A stretch of 64,000 nucleotides of DNA from Chrysoperla carnea (GCF_905475395.1 NC_058338.1:73977435-74041434); one strand, 5' to 3'. Shown: positions 1-12,425, numbered from the stretch's first letter. Program-made: numbers and translations. The notes: generated from the letters alone by a model not told the origin.

Positions 1-275
1 ATTCACCGAAGCAGAAAAGTTCCCTTATAAAATTTGGGAATGAAATTTTCAAAAAACTTTATCGTTTCGCCAGTTCTCATAACAATTGGATAATAAATTT
101 TGAGATTTTTTCAAACAAGGTTTGAAACTGTATCCAAACAGATGGCAATTCTTTTTTGGAGGTAGTGAAAAATAATATTTAAAAAAAAATTATTTTCACT
201 AAATAATCTAATACATTTGGGCTCACGTCGCTCATTTATCAACTTTATTTTTTGCAAATGAATGTTAATCTAGCA

Positions 276-743
276 CGGATACTGGGACAAAGAGACATTT
301 CAGGAAATTATGAAGCCGGCGGGCTTGCTAGAAATGGCACAATACTGTCGGACACAAGCATCAATAGGCATCCGTGAGTTCCGTTCGCGAACTACAAGCT
401 GCCCCTTAAAGATTATATCTTAAAAAGGGTCAATCTTCAACGGAGGGAGGAGCGTACTTGTGGTACTACAAGACAGATATGACCTGAATACAACTATAGA
501 CGTTCCGAAGATGATATATCCCTTCCAAGGGCCTCTGTCAGCAAAGTTGAACGCCTGGGCCTGACAGTGTATCACGACTACTGCGGGAGCTGTCACAGTC
601 GTGAGGAGGAGAAGGCAATGTCTCATCGTCTCTGTCACTGCCTAGCTCTTGCCATGAGAAGATGGGCTTACTTGAGCCAGCCTCTTTTTGACAACCTCGC
701 CGACCAAAAGTTCGTTGACGTCAAAGCACTCCTGCTGTTTTAA
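276..743 (+). pseudogene. Non-LTR retrotransposon relic: RNase H end and C-terminal zinc knuckle
   Basis: This is the 3' end of the ORF2 of a jockey/R1-like non-LTR retrotransposon. Reading from 276, the peptide RILGQRDISGNYEAGGLARN matches the end of an RNase H domain (family pattern GHxxIxGNExADxLAR). It runs into a stop near 375. Further on, a frame ending at the TAA at 741-743 gives CGSCHSREEEKAMSHRLCHC followed by about 30 residues. That is the Cys/His cluster (CX2C...H...C) which follows RNase H in these elements. The acidic residue of the ExAD motif reads as Gly, and the frame is broken between the two parts, so this is a dead copy. GC content is visibly above the surroundings, as expected of former coding sequence. 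The clade is uncertain. Confidence 0.72.
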
Positions 744-1338
744 ACAGCTTCAAATAGTTCATGGAGTAGTCGCCGAGAATAGGCCAACCCTTTTCGGTAT
801 TACAACTGTATCCTTAGTAACTGTGCTCAATTCAAGATACAATTTACCCTCGAAGTAATTTTCCACTGTAAAAGCAAGTGAGCAGGGAGCACAGTGAGCT
901 CATCTAGAATATATACAAAGACATCTATGCTCATTTAGTGGTAGTGGTACAATCTGCATCATACCCTCAAATTTAAACGAAATTGATGGTTAACATTTAA
1001 GTAAGGATGATCATTTGTTAAGGTTTTTGTGAATGTATGTGGGAAAAAGTTTTGTATATTATTTGAACTTTTATCTAACATATACCACAATACACAAGGT
1101 GTAGATAATGATTACGGTGATAAGGGTAAGGTTTTTTTACCGTGCATGTACGGAGATGTAAGGAAAAAATGAATAAGTATCATTTATTTTATAGAATTAT
1201 TATTTTACCATGTAATGTCTTTATCATACGCATTACATTTACGTGGCGTGAATTTATTCAACAAACTTTTCAAAACTATTATAGGTAACATTTTCTGGTT
1301 TGTTTAATATTTACTTCAGACTACAGAGAATTTTTTTC
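744..1338. other. AT-rich non-coding stretch
   Basis: This may include the 3' untranslated tail of the upstream retrotransposon relic. I see no coding exon, RNA gene or terminal repeat here. Confidence 0.4.
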
Positions 1339-1931
1339 TGCATTAAATTACAGAAGTAATTTTTTTAATTAAATAGATTCAGTATCACGTACTGACTGTA
1401 AATGCACAAAATCCTTACAAAAAAAGGCGAGGGAAGTGCCTTGAATTTGACGAAAACCGTTTGGGGTTTTATCTCCATAACCTTGCACTTTAGACCAAAA
1501 ATGGTAATGGTCTTTATTGTAGATAATTAAATTTCCTGTTTTAAACAAAAGTTTTAAGTAAAAGTTTTCGAAAATTTGTAAATTTGAAAGTTAAGTTATT
1601 ATCAATTTCCTGTTTAAACAAATTTTAGGAGAGATATCGGTCAAATACCTAGTCAATAAGTAAATCGTCATAGTCGTATAAATCATAAACGGTTAGTGAT
1701 TCACAAAAATTGTTTTACAAAACAGGTAGGTAATTTAATTATATATTATGCAATAAAGGTTAATACAATTTTTGGTCTAAAGTGCACGGTTATGGAAATA
1801 TAGCCTAAAACGGTTTTCCTTAAAGTGGAGGCACTTTTCCCGCCTATTTTTGTAAGGATTTTGTGCATTTACATTCAGTACATGATACTGAACCTATTTA
1901 AATAAAAAAATAACTCCTGTTATTTAGTGCA
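1339..1931. repeat. Long foldback element (arms about 180 bp)
   Basis: The left arm (about 1339-1519) and right arm (about 1750-1931) are inverted copies with scattered mismatches. Matching blocks include AAAATCCTTACAAAAA, CCATAACC.TGCACTTTAG and GACCAAAAAT.GTA. The centre (1520-1749) is AT-rich and shows no ORF. The structure fits a non-autonomous foldback or MITE-like element. No transposase is present and no target-site duplication is obvious. Confidence 0.72.
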
Positions 1932-3184
1932 TTATGGACAAGAGTAACTAACTTCTATATAACCTGTATTAGTTTTGTTCTTTCTCTACTATCAAAAGAT
2001 TCCAACACCTAGACTTTGAGAAGATAGCTCGCTAGTACGCTCATTTCATGAAATAAGTAGTGGCGAATTTGGAACTTCACATATCATAAGCAGTTGTATA
2101 CTATAAACGCTTTTTCGAAAATTACACGAAAAGAAATTTTTTTAGATATCACTATGTCAATATCGGTGTGAACGCCATATTGATTTGACCATTGAGATAA
2201 TAGTAACATTAGTAATAATTATGGCGGACGAGTCAATGCAGTACGGGCATCAGATCGACTTTGATTTTTTTGTTTCGTTTTATAGGTAATTTAATGGAGA
2301 GTGTTCTTTGCTATGTTACAAGTGCGATTTTAGGGTTCCGTACCCGAAACAAGTAAAAAAATAGGCGATGATTTTCAAAATCGGTTCAGCTTGGAGAAGG
2401 CTTTAAGGAAAAAGGTAATTCAAAAGAGAGTGTTTATAGATATGTTGCAAGTACGACCTTAGGGTTCTGCAAACCGAAAAATTTGTTAGAGGTTTTTTAA
2501 TTTTTATAAATTTCACTTGTTATAAATAAAGTTAAGTGCCTGCAACAAAATTTATTTCTCTTCCTCCAAAAAACACATGTTTACAACACTTTGATGGTGA
2601 TAATTCTAAAATCATTCCCTTGCAGTTAAACCTCGCGCGCAATAATCTCTTCGCATTTTAAAAAACAACATATCTCAGGGTAAATCTAAAACTTCCATAG
2701 AGCGAATATCCCCTTCATGCGATCAAAATGTATTTAACAGAATTTTATATTTCACCGAGCTGAAATACACGAAAAAAAGTAATTGTGCATAAAGCTCATC
2801 GAAGACAAAAACTAAAATAAAATAAAAAAATCATTACAATGATGATAAGAAAAAAACGAACAGTGCTGTTAAACAGGGATTAAAAAATCATTAAGGATAC
2901 TTATGGGGGTTTTTTCGTGTATAAATTTTATACAATAAAATGTCGAATAACGAATTGTTCGTAATATTTCTTTCATTTGATAATAATAATAATAATACTT
3001 ACATCGTTACAATATTTAATTCATTGTAAAACCATTTATCACACGATAAAGTACTTAGTTAAACGGTAAATGTTTTCGAAGTAGAAAATGGTATATTAAA
3101 TGCTGCTTCTATATTATTATGTATATGGTTTCTCAACAAAAAATCATAGTATTTATTTATACAAATTTGTACAGTAGGGAAAAC
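1932..3184. other. Non-coding stretch with one dispersed repeat
   Basis: Apart from the repeat copy at 2280-2500 and a short (AAT)n run near 2983-2997, this stretch is AT-rich with no supported gene. Confidence 0.4.
2280..2500 (+). repeat. Dispersed repeat (GGGTTCCGTACC family), copy 1
   Basis: It contains GTAATTTAATGGAGAGTGTT, AAGTGCGATTTTAGGGTTCC and a segment matching CAAAATCGGTTCAGCTTGGA. The same blocks recur at 36345-36540 in the same orientation and at 50650-50820 inverted. Repeats with a similar GGTTCCGTACC core are common in insect genomes. The class is not determined. Confidence 0.6.
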
Positions 3185-3830
3185 ATCCACAAAAGTAAAT
3201 TTCGATTTTTGCCCCAATTTCCCATATGGAACATATAAAATATGGAAGAATAGAAAAATCGTCTGTTGCCGCTCACGTTAACGAAAATAACCATAAAATT
3301 GACAAATCGAACCTAAAACTTCTAAAATCAGTACCCAATCCTTGCGAATTAGACTCTACAGTATCTACATTCAAAAACTGGGTAATGAAACAATGAACTT
3401 GGACAAGGCAGCTATTCCAAATTCGGATTTAATAAAAATTGCAAAATCAAGGTTGAATTTCTAAAATTGAAGTACGCGAAAATAAAATATTATTTACTTT
3501 CATGATTTATTTATAATTTTTTAATTTAGGTTTGATTTGTAATTTATTGATCATGCTCATTGGCTAATCACTAGTCAATTGAAGGAAGCTGATTGACTGA
3601 CGTCAATTACACTACAATTTGACAGATACTTTGAACACTATAAATTGTAGGTACACGAAAACATTGATGTGCAGTCCGCCAGCAAATTAGCAACGAATAA
3701 CATAAGAGTAATTACGATTATCTAATTCATACTGATGATGACTACTTGGTAGTCGAAATACGTATTTATGCAATACAAAAAATTGATCTAGGAAATTTGG
3801 GCAAAAATCGAAATTTATCTTTGAAATAGT
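3185..3830 (+). mobile_element. Penelope-like element fragment bounded by inverted termini
   Basis: A terminus of about 27 bp (left 3190-3216, TAAATTTCGATTTTTGCCCC) recurs inverted at about 3798-3825. Between them lies the relic of a GIY-YIG-type C-terminus (see separate entry). It is followed by a tail with GATGATGACTACTTGGTAGT then CGAAATACGTATTTATGCAA. A related terminal segment occurs at 52880-52945 in inverse orientation. Penelope-like elements often carry terminal repeats and end in a GIY-YIG endonuclease, which fits. The family assignment rests on short motifs. Confidence 0.55.
3257..3464 (+). pseudogene. C-terminal relic of a Penelope-like GIY-YIG domain
   Basis: Read from 3257, the frame gives KSSVAAHVNENNHKIDKSNL and continues LKLLKSVPNPCELDSTV up to a stop near 3395. 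A second frame then gives MNLDKAAIPNSDLIKI and ends at the TAA at 3462-3464. The spacing S.VA.H....H.I......LLK.V.....LD followed by N.D...IP.S.LI resembles the end of Penelope-like element proteins, after the GIY-YIG endonuclease. One frameshift and the missing upstream reverse transcriptase make it inactive. The assignment is from motif memory; a profile search would settle it. Confidence 0.55.
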
Positions 3831-6800
3831 AACGGACAAAAGACGCTCGATTTAATATCCCTAGATTATAGATAATCATTTTTTTTTATAATTGCGTCAA
3901 TTTTCTTCATTATTGTGAATATTTAAAAATTAATAACAGCCCGAGTTTTTTATTCTTGTAATATAAAATATTCAATTTTAGGGACTATTTACCAGTCTTT
4001 TATTGACTATCAATTGGCAAATATTACCAACGTGTCCTTATTACATTTTATGCCTAGGTTAGTCAACATAAGTCTATCGCAACGATGTTATTTCAAGAAT
4101 TGGTCAAGAACTGATCAAATTATTATCAAATTTGATACATTTAAAGTTAGTAGATATTAACTAAAAATTGCATAAATATGCTATTCAAGCTACCCATGTG
4201 TCAATCTTGAAATTTTATGCTAACATCTTAATACTATCCGCTCAGTCACTATCGATAAATAGTTCATTCTTTGCTATATCAACCTTCATTGGAGTACCTA
4301 CACCAAGTAAATAGTATTTATTCCTGAATTTTTGAAGGCAATGTGTCTTATTGCGCCTTTGGCGGATTTGAGGCAAATAATGAAAGTGTCCTACACCGAC
4401 CGACACTTTTTTTATAGTTAATAATCTTGAAATAATAATTTGAGTATTCTCCATGATGCCTTGGTCTTGTGGTTACAGTACCCCCTCCTCATGAAGAAGA
4501 CTGTTAGGTCAACACTCATTTACGTCAATAGATTTTTTTTATTATTATTTTTTTTTTTAAACTTAAAATACATAATCTATACCGAAATGAACATAGTTCC
4601 ATAGTTCCGAGTGAAACCGCTCTTTTTAGACTAAAAATCGAAGGAATTTCAGACTTCTTCAACATTTCAACAAAGTTTCTTTTTTCTTAAAAGATGTGTC
4701 ATGATGCATCGAGAAAATAGTAAGTATTAAAACAAGTATTCAATCTACAAACTATTTTTCTTATTTTCTTGCAAGCAAATTTTAAAATTAATGTCGTATT
4801 TTTCATCGAAAATCACTGTTAGACAGACAACGCATTAAATACAATTTCTTTTCTGCTTATTTGTAATTTTCCAATGTATTCCTTCTGCAACAAAACAAAC
4901 GAAAAGTTTAATCAGTCAACCAACAGAAGAATAATATATCACATATTGTTGTGTGTATACCCAAAACGACGATTTGGGATTTTTACAAATCGTTTTTCAA
5001 CAGTAACAAAATGCTGATTTAACACAAAAATATTGAACCAACTAACTCTCTATATCTAATTCATGTTCAAAGTTTGTTTTTCTAAATGACATGAGATATC
5101 GTTTAGTAATGTTTTTAACAAAAACTTAATTGTGTTAATATCTTTTTCTCTTATTTGTTTTTAATCAGTGTGGGAGACTATTGAACCTTGAATCATCGTT
5201 CGCATATATGTTAGTTTTTGAAGCCATTTTGAAAGATGTAACAATGAGAATATTCTCTCCTAACAGCTCCATTATCCCAACATTTTTTCGAGATTGAAAA
5301 GACTTTATGATAATATTAGAAAACTCTACAAGTTGATATAAGCATTTTCTTTTTTGAACGTACAGCGTCAATATTTATTTTGCTCACCACCAATTAGATA
5401 TTTTTTCCATTTCTTCTACGTGTCATACTTGAATTTACTAAAGAAAAACAGCATTGTAACATTAAGTTAAATAAAATTACATAAATAATCATCCTTCGTT
5501 GCTAGCTCGGTTTTAATCTATTTACCGGCTCCTGTGTGATTTAAGGTATACTAATATCAAGGTACAACTACCTACTCTACATAATACTCAGGACGATCAT
5601 TGTGAAAAACTAGTTTGAGAAATCGAATTACGACTTTTGTTTTAATTAGAATCAGATAAACATGAAAATACTTTTATTTTATTTGAAAAGCCCCCTTATT
5701 TGCAATCAAAGAATTAGATAGATAATATAACGTTTTTTAAATCTTCACAGTGATTCAAATCAAAGTTTATGTTTTAAATGTCTAAATGCTGGACCATTTT
5801 TGTTCGTCTAATTTTCAGCATTTTCATTAAAAACTAAGTACAAACTAAATCATTGAGCACGCCCGCCTTTTCCACTAGTCACTCCAAAAAAATCATTCTT
5901 TGCAGTCCACGTTCCCTTGTATACGATTCAATTACAAAATAATTTATTCACAAAACGATTTTCGAAATTTCATAGCCCCAAACTTATGAAATAATATTAT
6001 TATGCTTCTTTTATTGGTTTTATATAATTTAATTACGTTAAATTGAGCATTGAGAGAAATTCGATTTGCCAATTATCAAAATACGTAAAATTTTAGCACA
6101 ATAATTAAGTCGGAAAACTTATCCAGAGGCTAATATTTTGTATTTCGTGACTACAAAATAAAATGTTTTTAACACATCACACATACATACTGACGTAATC
6201 ATAGACATAGAAAATAGAGTACGTTCTCGATCTAGCTGACAAAAGAAGTTTTATCAAACAAGGAGCCCCGTGATCTCTATGTGCCTAGGGCCACAAAAAG
6301 GTTAGAGGCAACTCTGATTATTGTATGGAGGAAAAAGGTAATATCTTATGTGTTCCTATTATTTTATTTAAATCTAGCAACCCTTTAAAGCAAGTATACA
6401 TTGGTAGCTTTACAAATTTTTAAATACAAGATAACATAAGCTTACACCGATTGGACAGAACTTTTTCAGTGATTTTTTAAAAATAATATAGTACAGTCAT
6501 TTTAGAACGGCAGTTGTCAGGGACATGACTTGCAACTTTTTCCTCTACAAAATAATTTCCAGGTACTTCTCTTTTGGGGGACCTGAAAAATTTTTTATTG
6601 CTCCGCAAGCTTAAAATTAAAAATATTTGTTGAAAATTTTATTAAAATGAGAACATCATTGAACAAATTGCAAATTTCGATAAATTGGTAAAATTTCTTT
6701 CGAGTTGCGGAAAAAGCCTAGATGTTAACCTAGTCGTACAAATAAATATCCAACAGCTTCAATGAAGGAAAATTCCTCGGCCATGAAAATTTTCGTAGAA

Positions 6801-7768
6801 AATAGATTATTATCCTCTCAAATTTCCCACCGTTCTGGAAATGATCAAATACTAGCAGTAGATCTTGTTTTAAAATTATGAAAAACCAATGAGCCGAAAG
6901 ATATTTTCTCTTATCATATAAAAGTTCTTCATTTTCATCATATTACGTATAGACAAAGTCGATTATATACGAATTAGTACACCAATTTATAAAACAAAAA
7001 AGATTAATGAAAATAAAATTATTTAACATTATACTTCTTCTTCGCATGTGCTTATATTAGCTAAAGCGGTATACTTGAACGGTTTGGTATTGTATATGCA
7101 TGGCATAACTAACGATAAATATAAAACGGACTATATGCGGTTATACTACACCTGGTGTAATTCTCAACGCTAATACTTAGTTGTGTATATGTTCAGTTCA
7201 CCAAGTGAAGTGGAGAAATGTTTAAAGAAACACACAGCATGCCTTGTTTTTGTTTGTTTTTGTTCATAGTTAAACGACTATATCACGAAATAACAAATGA
7301 TCGCTATTTATAACATAACCTTTAAGCTATACATTTTGTTATAAAACACCCTATTGTTATACCTAGCTCTCTATAACCTAGCTAAATGTGCTTAAAACAC
7401 ATATACAGTGAAAAGTTTTACACTTTTATACTCTATAAGGCATACCATCATCATATTAAACTAAAGACGAAATGAAAAAAAAATTTTTTTTATAAGAGAA
7501 TGATAGAGTTAAAACGTGGATTGAAGTTATCAAGTTATAAAGAAAATCATTTTAAAATGCGACAACCAAGTGCTAAGAATAGAACAGGAAAAAAAGGCTT
7601 AAACCGACTTTCAGTAGACATTGAATAAATAGATGGACATTCAGAAACCATAGTAATTTACAACAATACTGTTTAAATGAATGAATAAAACCATACAACA
7701 TTACTGTTATTTTTTAATCTAAAACTTCTAATGACTGTCATACTGACTGTGTTGAGAACTTTTTAGAG
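3831..7768. other. AT-rich non-coding stretch
   Basis: No exon, RNA gene or clear repeat boundary could be supported over this stretch. Around 6480-6850 there is sequence whose words (GCAACTTTTTCCTC, AAATTTTCGTAG) resemble segments near 33010-33150 and 53980-54300. It is probably an old dispersed repeat too diverged to delimit by eye. Confidence 0.4.
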
Positions 7769-7839
7769 TGACCATAAACCATGGTACTCATGTCATCGTC
7801 TAGCATCATCGTCACGCGTCACGTATCACCACATTGAAA

Positions 7840-7945
7840 ACAACGATTCTCACGCGATCACTGAAGTTAAGTAACATTGAGCACACTCAGTTCTAGGATG
7901 GATGACCGCTTGAAAACACTGTGAGTTTTTAAGCGGTCATCCATC
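7840..7945 (+). pseudogene. 5S rRNA-like fragment with added inverted tail
   Basis: Positions 7840-7924 follow the internal and 3' parts of insect 5S rRNA. The recognisable blocks are CGATTCTCACGCGATCACTG, AAGTTAAGTAAC, GGATGACCGCTTG and AACACTGTG, which correspond to the C-box region and the GGGGGACCGCTTGGGAACACC end. Several substitutions make it non-functional. Directly after it, 7931-7945 is a perfect 15-base inverted copy of 7897-7911, so the end folds back on itself. It could be a dispersed 5S pseudogene or the head of a 5S-derived SINE (SINE3 class). The 5' part of a normal 5S gene is missing or unrecognisable. Confidence 0.65.
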
Positions 7946-10560
7946 ACAACTTATGAAATTTTAATTATTTTTACTATAATTATTAAAAAAATTAATTAAA
8001 AAAGGGAAAGATACAAGTCTACAGACCCTTCCGCTATACCATTAGCAAGAGACTGGTAGCTCTTAATTATACTGTAGATATACTGTAGAAAGCTTCATAG
8101 TTAAGAGGAAAGTGAACCAGCATCGGATCTACTCTATGACTGCCCAGCTCGTGCAACTAGATGACTCCTACACTTGCAAGGACTGTCAGGAGTAGTAACT
8201 CCTTGTACTTTTCTTCAGGCATCACAATGAGCCTCGTGATATTAGTGTTTCATGTCCAGACCACTGCTAAAATTTAATTTATAGCCTGAATACCTATAAA
8301 ATTTCAAAAAAGGACGACAGTCAAATAATTATACACAAAATAGAGGAGGAACAATTGCCTACCTCATAAGATCTACAGATTTAAAATTTTTCCAGCAAAA
8401 TTCCAATCATGACACAATACTGTGAAACATTTCGCTTTTATGGCGTTTGTCTCCTTACAGTATAATCAAGGTTTGGTTCATATATACGGTAGGTACATAC
8501 ATATGCTTTTATACCAAACACATGCTTTTAATCAAATAATGTATAATTTTCAACTTTACAATACCACGCAACTATTTCTCATACAGTATATTGTGTACCA
8601 AGTGCTGCTTTTAATTTTGTTAATATAGATATCTCTTTTCAACCACTAATACTCTAACTATAGCCGTTTTTTTAAATAAGAAAATTGATTAACTTTGCGT
8701 TTATATATTTTATTTATTTCAAAAATGAAATGGTCTATAATTTTGGTTTATATTTAACTAACTTATTTAACTTTTTATTTGTTTTTTTAATATATCTGAA
8801 GGTTAGTTTTTCTTCTAGAATTAAAAAACTTGTTAAAACACAACCTCTCCGAGTTAAATTTATCTCTAGTTAGAGACGGTCAATTGACTTTTTATGATAG
8901 TTGTACAATAATATGCATTTAATAAAGATAAATGAATTATAATTTTCTGATACAATACCCATAGCAAGACAACCTTAAATTAGATTAAAAAATGAAAAAA
9001 TGATCACAATCGTGATCATTTGTGACTTTGGAGACAATATTTGTACTATCAAAATAAAGGTTCGGATTATTCCGTTTGATTCCGAGGTGAAACTTTAAAA
9101 TGATTGGAGTACATATGAGATATATCATAAGAGCGTGGTTTTGGTAAATATTAGATTTTCTGAATATGCATACATAATAAAATTTGTATTTTATGCAAAA
9201 TAATTGATATTAAATAGACCTTTAAGAACACTAATGCTAGCTTATATAATATATTTAAAAGTACATCATCATTTAATATGGTAATTCTATAAATATATAA
9301 AACATAAACGTACGGGAAGGTTGTCAAGTAAAGCCATAATTTTGAGTTATGTACAAAATTTTGGTTGAATAGGGTATCGGAAAATCCAATCTGAGCTCTG
9401 AAAATCGTGGCTCTAGCACACTAAATCAATCAAATTATTATTATTAAGAAATAATATTTTTAAATAACCTAATTTTAATATTTTGTATTTAGTTTACGAA
9501 TGTGTAACATATTATATATCAAAATTAGTCGAACAGACCATGATGTAAATATCGTGTGCATGATTAAATGTAAACAACAACAATAAGTAATATATATTAA
9601 TATTTAGACCTAGAAATTTTTGTATTTAAAGTCTCGCTTAATGATCAGAATTCATACAGTGATTATACAAGCTTAAACAACATCGATACAGTAATTATTT
9701 GACATTAATATTGGGATCAACTAATAATAATCCTTACTACGAAAGAGTATATTCATCGAGAAACTCAATAATAATTTATTCATCAAGGAACTCAATTAAA
9801 ATTAAACGACTTACTAGAATTAAACGGAAATCAGTGTTTTGTGTTAATTTACCCTCAAGGATTTTACCAATCTTTATCCTTGTAAAATAATTAGGATTGG
9901 TTGGTGGCAGCATCTTCTCTGGACCATTTGGGTGCATGGCAATATACAGAGTTGTTCACGCTATACGACACGGAAGATTGTGGCTAAATGGCTATAATCT
10001 TCCGGCTATGGCTCGATTTTAACAAAATTTTCTTTCAAGAATAGATGGAGGGTTATTGGCTATACTGTATTTTAAAATTATTCACGTAATATACAGGATG
10101 ACTGGAAACGCAGTATGAATTCAGATTCTACGACCAAATTAAAGTTGTTTTTCATCAAGGTTTACCTCACTTTAACCTCACAATTTTCGAAAAATTCTGT
10201 ATTTTCTGAAATTGTATTAGCAATTTTAACGTATAATTTCTCAAAGCTTATATCAGTTTTTGACACCAAATTTAACTTGGAGTCTACTAAACGATTGAGT
10301 AACTTGTCCCAACTGTGTATAATTGAATTACGTATACAGGTTGTCCCAAAATTACGACTAAAGAATTACAAGTTCAATTAATAATAACTTGTATAATTTA
10401 AATACAACACTGGGCCATGTCAACAGCAAAAGTAAATTGAAACTGTTAACTATCAAATACCATCAATTTTCCTATAGATAACAGTTAACGTTTTCATGAA
10501 AAACGCACATTTTTAGAATCGAACTGATTTTAATCGATTTATATATGATATACATGCCTT
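7946..10560. other. AT-rich non-coding stretch
   Basis: No gene is supported. Short open frames here have low-complexity AT-driven composition and no splice-site support. A near-palindrome (ATGATCACAATCGTGATCAT) lies at 9000-9019. The 130 bases after it share blocks (TTACTATCAAAAAAATG-like, TTATTCCGTT, TCCGAGGT) with 24795-24860, which suggests an old dispersed repeat. Confidence 0.4.
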
Positions 10561-10960
10561 TTCGTTGTGTGCATAGTCATGGTAGGGACAATAAAATCGA
10601 TGCCAGTGCTTCAAGTGAAAATTTTTGGCGATAAAGGAGGCTGTTATAACTAATTTGCAATTCTTTACATGTTAATGTTATAGAAAATGTCAAATTAAAA
10701 TTATTGAAAAACACTAATTAATTAAACTTAATGCATTAAATTGTTAAAATAAAAAAATCAAATTGCACAAATATTATTTTTCAAATGTAAATTATCATAA
10801 TTATTTATTTAAATTTGTGAGACAATAATATTAAATTTTCAATGTAATTCATAAATGCAATCCATACAATTATATATTGATCCATACAATTCTATAATTA
10901 AAGTAGTGTATCGTTACCATGGAAACGCCTCCAATAAAACTCACGCACGGTGCGAATAGA
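10561..10960 (+). repeat. Dispersed repeat R5, copy 1
   Basis: This stretch of about 400 bp is present again in inverse orientation at 45420-45790. Shared blocks run along the full length: TTCGTTGTGTG, AATAAAATCGATGCCAG, TTTGGCGATAAAG, TTAATGCATTAAATTG-like words, TTTGTGAGACAATAATATTA and AAACTCACG.ACGGTGCGAA. No ORF is shared. The element class is unknown. Confidence 0.75.
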
Positions 10961-11695
10961 TATACATGATGAAAAATGAACATGTATCCAAAAGACCCGA
11001 GTTCGATTCCTGGTATATGTGTATTTTTTCTATAGATATCGGGCCTATAGATGGAGGGCCAAACTAAGCAACTTCCCTCTATAATATAACAAACAACCTC
11101 AAACTAAATATGTATATTATTTTATTATTATCATTTTAAAAGGTACCTTCCTGCCTACCTTCCTTATACTTACAATACCTATAATATAAATATATTTTAT
11201 AAAATATATCTAATTTAATAAATTGTTATTTTATTTAAATTATTTTCAAGAGAATTTTAATTATAATTTTATAATTATTATTACATAAATGTTATTTAAT
11301 TAAATTTATTAATTTAAATATTTTCTTAATCATTATACAGGATGATCTAAGTTATAACAGCAGCACTTCATTGAATGCTAGATAACGTTAGAATAATGTC
11401 TATTTCTCAATACCCTTAAAACCCGGAAAGCGTCCTTTTGTTGATACAGTTTGTTGAAATTTGAGAAAAGAGAAAAATATATGGGACATTGAACTCTATC
11501 TCTAGAAAAGGACGCTTTTCCGGCAAAGAGTGTATTAAACAATTGTCATTATTTTAACGGGTTTTATGTTGGAAAATTTTTAAGAAAATATGTTTCCATC
11601 AAAAAATTGTTTTTTTCTCTTTAAAATTATGGGCTCCATAAAATGATGAACTATGAGCCTCTACCCTCGGAATGTGATTTTATTTTGGGCATAAA
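10961..11695. other. AT-rich non-coding stretch
   Basis: A tRNA B-box-like word (GAGTTCGATTCCTGG) lies at 11000-11014 without a matching A box at the normal distance. Nothing else is supported. Confidence 0.35.
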
Positions 11696-12098
11696 TCTTA
11701 ATATATATATTTCTTGTGTGCGTGTGTATGTGACTGAACTCCTCCTAGACGGCTGGACCGATTTCGATGAAATTTTTTGTGTGAGTTCAAGGGGATTGGA
11801 GAATGGTTTAGATTTACCATTCGGTTCACTACAACTGTTTTTAAGGGTTCCACACCAAAAAAGTTAAATCTCATTAAATGGTGGGAGCGCATATAAATCA
11901 TATCACATTATATTACAACTTACTATGTGTACTATGTATTTTTTATTGTCAATAGGCATTTATTAGAGCCATATGCGAGCGCAGCGAGCTCCACTGCCGA
12001 AGGCCAGGCCAAAGGTCGAAGCTCAGGCCGGTCCAATAAATGGGAGTTAAATTGGGGTTTAGCGGGATGAGTGTAGCAGACAGGCTTGGGTCCGCTAG
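11696..12098 (+). mobile_element. Non-autonomous Helitron-like element
   Basis: The 5' end reads A|TCTTAATATATATATTTCTT, the TC start typical of insect Helitrons with a TATATATA tract. The 3' end reads GGGTCCGCTAG|T, the CTRR-T terminus. Insertion between A and T and the lack of terminal inverted repeats both fit. The body contains a GC-rich block (11970-12070) that stands out from the flanks. No Rep/helicase coding sequence is present. The hairpin expected just before CTAG is weak, so the call rests on the two termini and the recognisable 5' sequence. Confidence 0.62.
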
Positions 12099-12246
12099 TA
12101 AATATAATATAAATATAAATTATCAGTGCTGTCATAGATACTTTTAAAATGAATCTAGATATAGATATAGATACAGATACATTTTTTTAATGTTTCTAGA
12201 TACCACTGTATCTAGATACGGGATATTTACATACATTTAAAGATAA

Positions 12247-12425
12247 TTTTTAACCGACTTCAAACAAAAAAGAAAGAGGTTCTAAATTCGACTGAATTTT
12301 TGTATTTTTATGTTTGTTACCTCAGAACTTTTGACTGGGTGAACCGATTTTGATGATTCTGAATGGCATCTATGTGAAAATCAGAAAAATCTTAAAGAAT
12401 TAAGTATCACGCACAGAGGCCAAAA
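12247..12425 (-). repeat. Nested-hairpin element family, partial copy (tail only)
   Basis: It begins TTTTAACCGACTTCAAACAA and contains CTCAGAACTTTTGACTGGGT followed by GAACCGATTTTGATGATTC. This is the tail module of the family seen complete at 29401-29907, 30401-30990 and 43849-44340. The hairpin module is absent here; the tail passes into the tandem array that follows. Confidence 0.7.

Noticed and set aside
4455..4485. Possible tRNA A-arm (TGGTCTTGTGGTTACAG)
   Set aside because: No B-box or T-arm follows within the needed distance.
10115..10381. 88-codon plus-strand open frame
   Set aside because: Low complexity, no domain, no splice-site support; expected by chance in this much AT-rich DNA.
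11000..11014. tRNA B-box-like word
   Set aside because: No A-box at the proper distance and no tRNA fold; the same applies to 34497 and 52140.
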